From Candidatus Uhrbacteria bacterium (GTDB lineage: Bacteria; Patescibacteriota; Patescibacteriia; UBA9934): a stretch of DNA of 11,192 nucleotides. Location of the stretch: positions 26,199 through 37,390 of the forward strand of contig DOZH01000010.1 of the NCBI GenBank assembly GCA_003518105.1, read 5' to 3'. Below, piece after piece: positions 6,440 to 11,192 of the stretch; the stretch's first letter is position 1, and every line of letters starts with the position of its first letter. Below the pieces are notes generated by a model that ran no database searches, was not told the origin of the DNA, and saw only the letters and a program-made list of their open reading frames with translations. Both the position numbers and the translations under genes were made by a program.

Positions 6440-6495
6440 TCCTTTACCCGATGGCCTACCATCTAGGTTGCTGAGAAGCTTTATGTAACTCCCCG

Positions 6496-6524
6496 ATATT
6501 AGCTCAAATATTGACTTTGGTCAA
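6496..6524 (-). promoter_or_regulatory. tRNA-Arg promoter
   Basis: On the minus strand a -35 TTGACC (6524-6519), a 17-bp spacer and a -10 TATAAT-like TAATAT (6501-6496) lie about 50 bases before the mature tRNA 5' end. The -35 box overlaps the diverging tRNA-Lys -35 region in the dyad TTGAC-tttg-GTCAA. Confidence 0.75.
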
Positions 6525-6539
6525 TGAGTGTGGCATTCT
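6511..6539 (+). promoter_or_regulatory. tRNA-Lys promoter
   Basis: A -35 TTGACT (6511-6516), a 17-bp spacer and a weak -10 CATTCT (6534-6539) preceded by TG in the extended -10 position lie about 34 bases before the expected leader end of tRNA-Lys. The -10 is poor, so this is weaker than the opposing promoter on paper. Confidence 0.6.
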
Positions 6540-6579
6540 TTGCCTCGTCAGAGAACTCAATAAATGCTCAATATATTGG

Positions 6580-6654
6580 GCATCGGTAGCTCAGCGGTAG
6601 AGCAGGTGACTCTTAATCACTTGGTCGTGGGTTCGAATCCCGCCCGGTGCACCA
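6580..6654 (+). tRNA. tRNA-Lys (anticodon CUU)
   Basis: The cloverleaf is complete. The acceptor GCATCGG pairs with CCGGTGC (one T-G). The D-arm is GCTC…GAGC with loop AGCGGTA. The anticodon arm GGTGA-CTCTTAA-TCACT gives anticodon CTT. The T-arm is GTGGG-TTCGAAT-CCCGC. The discriminator is A and CCA is encoded. It decodes AAG. A perfect 13-bp hairpin terminator begins at the final A of CCA. Confidence 0.97.
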
Positions 6655-6683
6655 AAAAATTCCAGCTTCGGCTGGAATTTTTT
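6654..6683 (+). terminator. Terminator of tRNA-Lys
   Basis: A perfect 13-bp stem with a TTCG tetraloop has arms 6654-6666 and 6671-6683 and ends in six T. It starts on the last base of the tRNA CCA. A close copy occurs at 7298-7327. Confidence 0.93.
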
Positions 6684-6832
6684 GTGTGCCCGGGAGAAAG
6701 CCATCAGTATGGCTTTCGTCGGGATGAGAACAGCAGAGCCATATGCGAGCACCAGCGAGCATGGCGAGCTGGTGGCCAGGCCGAGACGAGTGTCGACGAG
6801 TCTCGAGCCGCGGCCGAATCCCGCCCGGTGAG
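6684..6832 (+). ncRNA. tRNA-linked structured element, copy B (downstream of tRNA-Lys)
   Basis: This is the homologue of copy A in the opposite orientation, again directly after a tRNA terminator. In order: GTGCCCGGG (6686-6694), which can pair imperfectly with the tRNA-Lys 3' end; an 8-bp hairpin AAAGCCAT/ATGGCTTT with tetraloop CAGT (6697-6716); GGGATGAGAAC (6721-6731); a bulged hairpin GCCAT/ATGGC (6738-6765) with ACCA in its loop; GGTGGCCAG (6771-6779); and a 6-bp hairpin CGAGAC/GTCTCG whose 12-base loop is GAGTGTCGACGA (6788-6799). It ends in CGAATCCCGCCCGGTG (6815-6830), an exact copy of the tRNA-Lys T-loop/acceptor 3' strand. CGGGAT (6720-6725) pairs with ATCCCG (6818-6823), and CCGGG (6690-6694) with CCCGG (6824-6828). 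The loop segment CACCAGC can also pair with GCTGGTG (6768-6774), a possible pseudoknot. Transcription is not shown. Confidence 0.6.
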
Positions 6833-6844
6833 AGGTGTTCGGCA

Positions 6845-7144
6845 TTATAAACGATTCAAGCCCCTGCTGGATTCGGAAACACTATCGATAGCTTCCCGGC
6901 ACCGCTCCTTTGCTGTAGCTAATTCATCATTAGCTTTCTTGTTCAATCGCTCGGCGTCATAGAAGCTTGTGGTCTTGCTCAAATCATCAAGAACAGCGGT
7001 GGCGATTTTGCGCATTTCCACATTCATAGGCTCATGTAAGTCTGATGAATCTGGCTTGCCAGCCTCATTTTCCCAAGCGCTTATCCAGTTTTCTAAGCGT
7101 ATTTTCTCGTCTGCTTCCATTGCGTCTTCCCATGCTTGAGGCAT
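6845..7144 (-). CDS. Hypothetical helical protein
   Basis: This encodes a 99-residue acidic protein, MPQAWEDAMEADEKIRLENW…SESSRGLNRL. It is predicted helical throughout, with two charged heptad-like stretches (about 40-62 and 66-90: DDLSKTTSFYDAERLNKKANDELATAKERCREAIDSV). It has one cysteine and no signal peptide or membrane segment. The ATG at 7144 follows AT-rich sequence without a clear ribosome-binding site. Its stop lies about a dozen bases from the end of the tRNA-Lys-linked element, so the two converge. I do not recognise the family; a small coiled-coil protein of unknown role is the most that can be said. Confidence 0.6.
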   Translation of the reverse strand: MPQAWEDAMEADEKIRLENWISAWENEAGKPDSSDLHEPMNVEMRKIATAVLDDLSKTTSFYDAERLNKKANDELATAKERCREAIDSVSESSRGLNRL

Positions 7145-7297
7145 AAAATTGTTCGCTACATTTTAATGATGAGAAAAGTTTACCATATATCGACCAGACA
7201 TGGCAGAGATTTCTGGGGATGATCTCGAAATATCTTTGACCAACACCCTTCCCTACTCCTCATTTAATGGTTTTATTGATATGGGTATAAATACACC

Positions 7298-7327
7298 AAA
7301 AAAATCCAGCTTCGGCTGGATTTTTTT
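7298..7327 (+). terminator. Orphan copy of the tRNA-Lys terminator
   Basis: A perfect 13-bp stem with a TTCG tetraloop has arms 7298-7310 and 7315-7327. It shares CCAGCTTCGGCTGG with the tRNA-Lys terminator and is likewise preceded by CACCA (7294-7298). No tRNA or convincing gene precedes it on this strand. Confidence 0.8.
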
Positions 7328-7363
7328 GTATCCACATATCACCAAGTCAAAGCGTCGACAAAA

Positions 7364-7372
7364 TGTTATGAT
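7364..7372 (+). promoter_or_regulatory. Extended -10 promoter, probably giving a leaderless mRNA
   Basis: TGTTATGAT (TG plus the -10 hexamer TATGAT at 7367-7372) ends eight bases before the ATG at 7381. Transcription would start at or within a base or two of that ATG. No good -35 is present. Confidence 0.55.
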
Positions 7373-7380
7373 AGGCCTAT

Positions 7381-7944
7381 ATGAACGACTTCCATACAGT
7401 GCCAATTAGAGTAAGCGATAATTTGCCGAGGACTTTTAGTCCGAGCGTATTTGCTGGCGCCCCACTGGTAGCACATGCACCAGCAGGACATGACGATACT
7501 ATCGGCGAGGAAAGCGAAAGCGTAAAACACTTGATAGCTCCAGTATATCAACCTCATGAAAGGCATGGCGATAATGATGAGGGGCCGAAGAGCAAACCTG
7601 CCGTGATCAAACCACACGCCGCAGAAAAGCATGAGGACAAACATGGTGGTGTCACCTTCAAAACTGGTGCGGGGTTAGTGGTAGAAGGAGCTCGTGGTGT
7701 CAGACGAGCAGTCGCGAAGATGGTCCATCACGGGAGAGCTACTTATGCCGGTTTGAGCCATCATGACCAAAAAGAATTCGTGGACATTGTAGCAAAACAC
7801 GCCAGAGCGCTACCTACTGGTTCAAAAATTGGGTTTACGACAAGGCGTAAAATCAAAGAAGCGATTAGAGCAGGCTATGTAAAAAGCGAGTTCACCCGCT
7901 CAGATGTCTCAAAACTAAATAAACTTACCGAGGAACTGAAATGA
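7381..7944 (+). CDS. Hypothetical protein with histidine-rich disordered N-terminus
   Basis: This encodes 187 residues. Residues 1-90 look disordered and are rich in His, Pro, Asp and Glu (APLVAHAPAGHDD, YQPHERHGDNDEGPKSKP, KPHAAEKHEDKHGG). Residues 93-187 look folded and basic, with several short helices: VVEGARGVRRAVAKMVHHGRATYAGLSHHDQKEFVDIVAKHARALP, then a lysine/arginine-rich C-terminus. The basic tail could bind nucleic acid, but no known domain is recognisable. The start is set by an extended -10 box eight bases upstream, implying a leaderless transcript. The next gene on the strand follows after 72 bases without an evident terminator, so the pair may be co-transcribed and end at the strong terminator at 9187. 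Confidence 0.65.
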   Translation: MNDFHTVPIRVSDNLPRTFSPSVFAGAPLVAHAPAGHDDTIGEESESVKHLIAPVYQPHERHGDNDEGPKSKPAVIKPHAAEKHEDKHGGVTFKTGAGLVVEGARGVRRAVAKMVHHGRATYAGLSHHDQKEFVDIVAKHARALPTGSKIGFTTRRKIKEAIRAGYVKSEFTRSDVSKLNKLTEELK

Positions 7945-8016
7945 TCGTATGCTCGAAATAGTCGGCTGCAACGATCTTCTTTCATCCGTAATTGTCGACG
8001 CTGGTCGTCTCTGAAT

Positions 8017-9168
8017 ATGTCCGATACCGAGCCACAAGGTCTGCGCAATAAAGGTTTCTGCGAACATGGAAATAACCCCGCTGGCTGCCAGCTTTGCGCG
8101 CAAAGAGCGAGCCAGATTGAGGCTCCGGAAAGAAGCCTTGAGCAAAGGCTTGATAATGTTGAAAAAGCTCGGAGAGGTGTTGAGCAGGCGGTACTGCTTG
8201 ATGCTTATTTAGAGAAAGATGGCGAACATTCCCTGGAAGATTTCTTACAGAGTTATCGAATCGAGAAGAATTCAGTATCTGAACATCTACAGGAACGCTT
8301 TAGTAAGGTGCTCAGCGAATGGAACGGGGAGACTGAGACGCATGCCAAGATTGCGACTTGGCTGGAGCAAATAACTGTTGAGGAATTGGGTAGCTATTCA
8401 CCAGATAACTTAGGAGTTGTAGTGTTGCAAGGCATAGTCGGCAAAGAAAGCGTATCAGCACAAGGCTTGATGGGTCATATTCAGGTAGAGATTAACGGTC
8501 CCTTTATAGTCGTATATGCCAGCAGCGATGAGGATTATAAGAAAATGCATCGCGCTGACGCTGGAGGCTCTTTTCACCGTGCCGAGAGAACTCCACTCAC
8601 CTATAAAAATGCCGACTTGTTGCCTAATATTCTAATGGTGAATGGCGAGTCTGGAACGACGGCTGCTAAAGAGACAGTTGAGCACGAACGTCAACACTAC
8701 ATTAACAGCAAATGGATGCAGAAAGTGTCTGAAGTCGGTGCAGATGGTCAATGGACATTAGCCACCAAGGAAGACTGGATGAAGGATGAGGTATTAGCCT
8801 ATTTGAAAGATGGTAGCGAACCGGAAAGACTAAATAGATTACAGGATGATCTATACAAGCATTTATTTGAGAATTTGCAGGCCGATGAGACAACAAAACT
8901 ACGTCAGAATTTAAGTGATATTATTTCAACTTTAAGTGAAGCCGACGAGTTCTTTCCGACTAAAGCTGCACGTTCTCTACTTGTTTATCACCTGATTGAT
9001 ATTCCACTAACACGAATGCCGGAAGTAATTAAATTATTGGCTACCTACGAGCGTCAACGTGGCAATCCAGCTAATACATTCAATGTGCCTGGAAAAGAAC
9101 GGGTGGAGATTAATGACGGTGTGATTCCACCAGATCCAGATGATACTACCCTGCCTAACCTGGGCTAG
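8017..9168 (+). CDS. Putative zinc metallopeptidase-like protein (HERQH)
   Basis: This encodes a 383-residue soluble protein. Near the N-terminus, GFCEHGNNPAGCQLC (13-27) arranges Cys15, His17, Cys24 and Cys27 like a small zinc knuckle. A charged helical region follows (30-115). The middle holds a β-rich stretch (GVVVLQGIVGKES…IQVEINGPFIVVYAS) and then AAKETVEHERQHYIN, where H223-E224-R225-Q226-H227 fits the HExxH zinc-protease motif. DEVLAYL follows, with Glu258, 31 residues after His227, placed as a possible third ligand in gluzincin style. The C-terminal third is helical and ends in an acidic proline-rich tail. There is no signal peptide or membrane segment, so it is probably cytosolic. 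I recognise no named family; peptidase activity is inferred only from the motif and its conserved-looking context. A strong terminator follows. Confidence 0.75.
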   Translation: MSDTEPQGLRNKGFCEHGNNPAGCQLCAQRASQIEAPERSLEQRLDNVEKARRGVEQAVLLDAYLEKDGEHSLEDFLQSYRIEKNSVSEHLQERFSKVLSEWNGETETHAKIATWLEQITVEELGSYSPDNLGVVVLQGIVGKESVSAQGLMGHIQVEINGPFIVVYASSDEDYKKMHRADAGGSFHRAERTPLTYKNADLLPNILMVNGESGTTAAKETVEHERQHYINSKWMQKVSEVGADGQWTLATKEDWMKDEVLAYLKDGSEPERLNRLQDDLYKHLFENLQADETTKLRQNLSDIISTLSEADEFFPTKAARSLLVYHLIDIPLTRMPEVIKLLATYERQRGNPANTFNVPGKERVEINDGVIPPDPDDTTLPNLG

Positions 9169-9186
9169 GTTCTACTAATAACAGAA

Positions 9187-9231
9187 ACACCCGACCAGGA
9201 GCCGAGAGCTCTGGGTCGGGTGTAGTTTTTT
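9187..9231 (+). terminator. Terminator after the HERQH protein gene (probably bidirectional)
   Basis: A 10-bp stem ACACCCGACC/GGTCGGGTGT (9187-9196 and 9214-9223) is extended by inner GAGC/GCTC pairing. Six T follow at 9226-9231. Read on the minus strand the hairpin is followed by TTTCTGTT, so it can also end the 9262-9777 transcript. Confidence 0.88.
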
Positions 9232-9261
9232 GACGTTCTCACACTCGACCAGCCCGTGAGG

Positions 9262-9777
9262 CTACCAGTTCCGCCAAGCGCGACGAGCAGGCCCCAAGCT
9301 GCCGTAGAACATGAAGCCGCCGATGGTGAGCTGGCAGAGCAGGGTCAGGAGGAGTGTGGGCAGGATGATCGCGAAGAACATGGCCCAGACGACTCGTGCG
9401 AAGCGCAGAGCGAACTCGACGACGAAGCCCAGGTCAGCCGAGGGGTACAGCCAGTCTGGAGCCATGGCCCAGTAGTTGGGCGAGAGGCGATACGGCAGGA
9501 CCGTCTGCAGGTTGGCGCTCAGCATGTAGCCGCCGATGGTGAAGTGGGCGAACAGGGTCAGGAGGAGCGACGGGATGACGCAGTCCACGAGCAGGGCTCG
9601 GATGATGGTGATCAGCCGCCAGTCGTGCTGCGAGGCCAGGCGTACGCGGTAGTTCGGCCTGCCCACGGGCATGACAACGGCCCAGCTCTCGCGGTCGATG
9701 GGGGTGGTTTCGCCGGGGGTGATGCGACGCGGGGTGAGGTGGGCAGGAGCGGGGTTGTTGCTCAAGAGAGACTCCAA
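9262..9777 (-). CDS. Membrane protein with internal duplication, unknown function
   Basis: This encodes 171 residues in GC-rich DNA. An N-terminal proline-rich cytoplasmic-like region (1-55) precedes a hydrophobic helix at about 58-87 and a longer hydrophobic region at about 115-160, with an aromatic loop between (NYWAMAPDWLYPSADLG). The two membrane regions contain a repeat: IPSLLLTLFAHFTIGGYM (68-85) and LPTLLLTLLCQLTIGGFM (139-156), exactly 71 residues apart and alike at DNA level. The frame begins at a TTG (9777); another TTG at 9765 with GGAG seven bases before it is an equally good start, and there is no ATG before residue 36. A consensus promoter lies about 80 bases upstream, which supports independent expression. 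No family recognised. Confidence 0.65.
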   Translation of the reverse strand: MESLLSNNPAPAHLTPRRITPGETTPIDRESWAVVMPVGRPNYRVRLASQHDWRLITIIRALLVDCVIPSLLLTLFAHFTIGGYMLSANLQTVLPYRLSPNYWAMAPDWLYPSADLGFVVEFALRFARVVWAMFFAIILPTLLLTLLCQLTIGGFMFYGSLGPARRAWRNW

Positions 9778-9860
9778 GCCAGGTGTACTGGCGGTTGCGG
9801 GGGTGGTTGAGGTGAAAATGGCGCTTTAGACGCCTGGGGAAGGAGCAAAGTTGACTGAGG

Positions 9861-9889
9861 AGTATAGCAAAAAATAGGCCTTTTGTCAA
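9861..9889 (-). promoter_or_regulatory. Consensus-quality promoter for the duplicated membrane protein
   Basis: On the minus strand the consensus -35 TTGACA (9889-9884), a 17-bp spacer and the -10 TATACT (9866-9861), with TG in the extended position, form the best promoter in the window. The start would be near 9854, giving a leader of about 75-90 bases. Repeats in and beside it may be operators. Confidence 0.85.
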
Positions 9890-9907
9890 TCAAAATAGGC
9901 TATTTTG
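9871..9907. repeat. Putative operator: direct repeat plus dyad at the promoter
   Basis: AAAATAGGC occurs at 9871-9879 and 9892-9900, 21 bp apart, about two helical turns. The right copy lies in a 17-bp dyad with 8-bp arms CAAAATAG/CTATTTTG (9891-9907). The left copy lies in the -35/-10 spacer and the dyad abuts the -35 box, the usual placement for a repressor site. Confidence 0.5.
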
Positions 9908-9914
9908 TGCGGTT

Positions 9915-10166
9915 TTATTGGTGGTTGTAGATTTCGGAAATAGCTAGTTCGCCTGGTTTACGGAAGCAGCCGAGGGCGCGAAATTGTTTGTTAATACGGA
10001 ATGACCAGACGCCAGAGCCTTGAGGTTGGCGCTCTTTAAAGTAGACACGTGCTTGGTCCCCCGACAGTAAAATCGCTTTTGCTTTCAAGTACTGTTTGAG
10101 AAGTCCACGAGCTTTTAGATATGGGGTGACGTCTTTGTACTCGACGACTGCTAGGACCTCGGGCAT
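9915..10166 (-). CDS. RelE/ParE-superfamily toxin-like protein
   Basis: This encodes 83 residues, within the usual size of RelE/HigB/ParE toxins. The C-terminal half has the typical pattern GVWSFRINKQFRALGCF (52-68) followed by LAISEIYNHQ (74-83). These are the β-strands with basic residues (Arg57, Lys60, Arg63) and the near-terminal His82 that form the RNA-cleaving surface in RelE-like mRNA interferases. The N-terminal half contains the two expected helices (YLKARGLLKQYLKAKAILLSG). It lies three bases after the stop of the 10170 gene on the same strand, the antitoxin-first order common in type II modules. Family assignment is fairly confident; ribosome-dependent mRNA cleavage as opposed to gyrase inhibition is not settled by sequence, though R/K/H content favours the RelE side. 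Confidence 0.75.
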   Translation of the reverse strand: MPEVLAVVEYKDVTPYLKARGLLKQYLKAKAILLSGDQARVYFKERQPQGSGVWSFRINKQFRALGCFRKPGELAISEIYNHQ

Positions 10167-10169
10167 AGC

Positions 10170-10388
10170 CTAGAGATTGACGAAGTCACTGTCTGGAGCA
10201 TTCCTGACCAGTTCTAGTTTTGCTTTTATAGCTGGAGTTATTTCGTCCTCAGATAATTGACGAAAATCTAACTGGCGATACCGTCGAGCAGATATCCAGG
10301 CCGCAATAACTTGTTTTAACGCCCGAAAAAGCTGGCTGATACTGGTTGAATCTGGGAACAGGGTAGATGTCAGTTCGCGTGTTGTCAT
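10170..10388 (-). CDS. Probable antitoxin of the RelE-like module
   Basis: This encodes 72 residues from the ATG at 10388 (MTTRELTSTLFPDSTS…). The longer frame to 10406 would start inside the promoter. The N-terminal half is basic and helical (SQLFRALKQVIAAWISARRYRQLDF) and might bind DNA. The C-terminal half, LSEDEITPAIKAKLELVRNAPDSDFVNL, has the acidic helix and short SDFVNL end seen in many antitoxins that wrap RelE-type toxins. It is not a family I can name with confidence. The role is inferred mainly from its position three bases ahead of a RelE-like toxin, its size and its tail. An extended -10 box eight bases upstream predicts a near-leaderless message for the pair. Confidence 0.6.
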   Translation of the reverse strand: MTTRELTSTLFPDSTSISQLFRALKQVIAAWISARRYRQLDFRQLSEDEITPAIKAKLELVRNAPDSDFVNL

Positions 10389-10396
10389 ATAGCTAG

Positions 10397-10405
10397 AGCG
10401 TAGCA
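10397..10405 (-). promoter_or_regulatory. Extended -10 promoter of the toxin-antitoxin pair
   Basis: TGCTACGCT on the minus strand (10405-10397) fits an extended -10 with two hexamer mismatches and ends eight bases before the antitoxin ATG. The -35 region is poor. Confidence 0.4.
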
Positions 10406-10430
10406 CAAAATACTAAACACTGAAAAATAT

Positions 10431-11123
10431 CTACCACCCCTTAGCAGCCAAGCCAGCTGCGGCGGCGCTGATTTGAGCTTCCTGCTTGCTGCTGCCATGA
10501 CCTTCGGCCACGAGGTCCTTGCCTAGGTAAACGCCGATGGTGAACTGCTTTTGATGGTCGGGGCCTTCTTCGCTTAGGACTTTGTACGACGGCGTGATAG
10601 AAGAACGGGATTGAGCGGCTTCTTGGAAGCGGCTCTTGGGATCCAGATAGGAACGATCTTTGAGGATGAGGTCGAGCTTGGTGACGACTACGCGGAGGAT
10701 GAATTCTTTGACCACTTCCCAACCGAAGTCATTGTAAATGGCACCGATGATAGCTTCCATGGCGTCGGCGAGAATGGTGCGGCGGGCCTTAGAGTTAACG
10801 TCGCGTTCCTCGCCTTTGCTCAAGTACAAGAATGGTTCGACGCCAAGAGTGATAGCCACGTCCGCCAAGCTTTCGCCGTTGACGAGGGCGCTGCGCCAGG
10901 TGGTCAACTCCCCTTCTTCGTTGTCGAAGTTGTTGTAGAGATGTTCGGTGACGACCAATTCGAGGACGGCATCGCCCAAGAATTCGAGACGTTCGTTGTG
11001 CATTAAGGGGAATGAGGGATGCTCGTTCAAGTAGCTACGGTGAACTACGGCTTGCTCCAAATGACCGTCCGCTTTGAATGGTACGCCGAGCGCTTTGGCA
11101 AGTAATTTGATGTCTTTTTGCAT
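10431..11123 (-). CDS. rnc: Ribonuclease III
   Basis: RNase III is a double-strand-specific endoribonuclease that processes rRNA precursors and structured messages. The 230-residue protein has the N-terminal catalytic domain with signature HNERLEFLGDAVL. Glu44, Glu47 and Asp51 lie there, and Asp120 and Glu123 in LADAMEAIIGAIY complete the two-metal site. A double-stranded RNA-binding domain follows (about 160-230: DPKSRFQEAAQ…YKVLSEEGPDHQKQFTIGVYLG…GHGSSKQEAQISAAAAGLAAKGW). Length and domain order are standard. The start ATG is at 11123, before AT-rich sequence with no clear ribosome-binding site. The gene ends 43 bases before the predicted antitoxin start region on the same strand, and no strong terminator separates them. 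Confidence 0.97.
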   Translation of the reverse strand: MQKDIKLLAKALGVPFKADGHLEQAVVHRSYLNEHPSFPLMHNERLEFLGDAVLELVVTEHLYNNFDNEEGELTTWRSALVNGESLADVAITLGVEPFLYLSKGEERDVNSKARRTILADAMEAIIGAIYNDFGWEVVKEFILRVVVTKLDLILKDRSYLDPKSRFQEAAQSRSSITPSYKVLSEEGPDHQKQFTIGVYLGKDLVAEGHGSSKQEAQISAAAAGLAAKGW

Positions 11124-11192
11124 AAGAGTATATCGATCCGGTCAACGCGAGACTCGGGGAGTCACTTCTTTTCTCCGTCGGGCGTTTAGACG

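Larger units (their letters stand above)
7145..7380. other. Intergenic region with orphan terminator and leaderless promoter
   Basis: These 236 bases separate two divergent small genes. The right part holds the terminator copy (7298-7327) and an extended -10 box just before 7381. The left part contains a weak dyad around 7209-7236 (AGATTTC…GAAATATCT) and an open frame (7200-7409) that runs through the terminator and is not credible. No complete tRNA or known RNA gene is seen ahead of the terminator. Confidence 0.5.

Noticed and set aside
6591..6845. Open frame (-) opposite tRNA-Lys and element B, with GGIRTHDQ
   Set aside because: It is antisense translation of tRNA-Lys and runs through a perfect terminator hairpin. 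The protein-level similarity to 6173-6433 is explained by the paired elements.
7200..7409. 69-codon open frame (+)
   Set aside because: It runs through the terminator at 7298-7327 and over the promoter and start of the 7381 gene, and its composition is not protein-like.
9256..9810. 184-codon open frame (+) antisense to the membrane protein
   Set aside because: The product is low-complexity and without recognisable structure. The opposite strand has a consensus promoter and a sensible membrane protein.
11128..11133. TATACT on the minus strand just before rnc
   Set aside because: It is only four bases from the start codon and has no -35 at the right spacing. TTGACC nearby is far too close to pair with it.
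11142..11192. Short open frame (-) at the right edge ending TGA, possible 3' end of a gene upstream of rnc
   Set aside because: Only 16 codons are visible, very arginine-rich and overlapping a small GACTC/GAGTC hairpin. That is too little to call.
1..11192. CRISPR arrays, insertion sequences with transposases, rRNA genes, phage structural genes
   Set aside because: No regularly spaced repeats, transposase motifs or rRNA signatures are visible on either strand.

Overview
The window reads as chromosomal sequence from an ultra-small-type bacterium, most likely a member of the Candidate Phyla Radiation (Patescibacteria). This is an inference from the gene set and style: a TruB without its C-terminal PUA domain, an archaeal/eukaryotic-type short prolyl-tRNA synthetase, RNase Y and RNase III, one HU protein, many small unrecognised proteins, few Shine-Dalgarno sites and tRNA genes with encoded CCA. 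Stops are TAA, TAG and TGA, so the recoded UGA code of some CPR lineages does not apply. I cannot name a genus.

Layout. 1-2800 (+): an open frame running in from the left edge, then truB, rny (RNase Y) and an HU gene, closed by a strong bidirectional terminator. 2893-4320 (-): proS, convergent with HU. 4406-6110 (-): a two-helix membrane peptide, two short proteins in conspicuously GC-rich DNA, and a small helical protein, most with clear hairpin terminators. 6180-6835: a symmetric tRNA locus. tRNA-Arg(UCG) on the minus strand and tRNA-Lys(CUU) on the plus strand diverge from promoters whose -35 boxes overlap in a short dyad. Each tRNA is followed by a terminator and then by one copy of a homologous ~148-bp structured element. 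6845-9168: a small helical protein (-), an unrecognised basic protein (+), and a putative zinc metallopeptidase-like protein carrying HERQH (+). 9262-9777 (-): a GC-rich membrane protein with an internal duplication and a textbook promoter. 9915-10388 (-): a RelE/ParE-superfamily toxin-like gene behind a probable antitoxin. 10431-11123 (-): rnc (RNase III).

The conserved genes serve RNA metabolism and translation: TruB modifies tRNA, ProRS charges tRNA-Pro, RNases Y and III process and decay RNA, and the two tRNAs decode CGN and AAG. The most unusual item is the paired tRNA-linked element. The two copies share 46 of 59 core positions without gaps. Each ends in a near-exact copy of the T-arm/acceptor 3' strand of its own neighbouring tRNA, and each begins with sequence antisense to that tRNA end, so the ends can pair through different but compensating bases. 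I know of no named RNA or mobile-element family with this layout. It could be a structured trailer RNA, a non-autonomous element targeting tRNA ends, or both.
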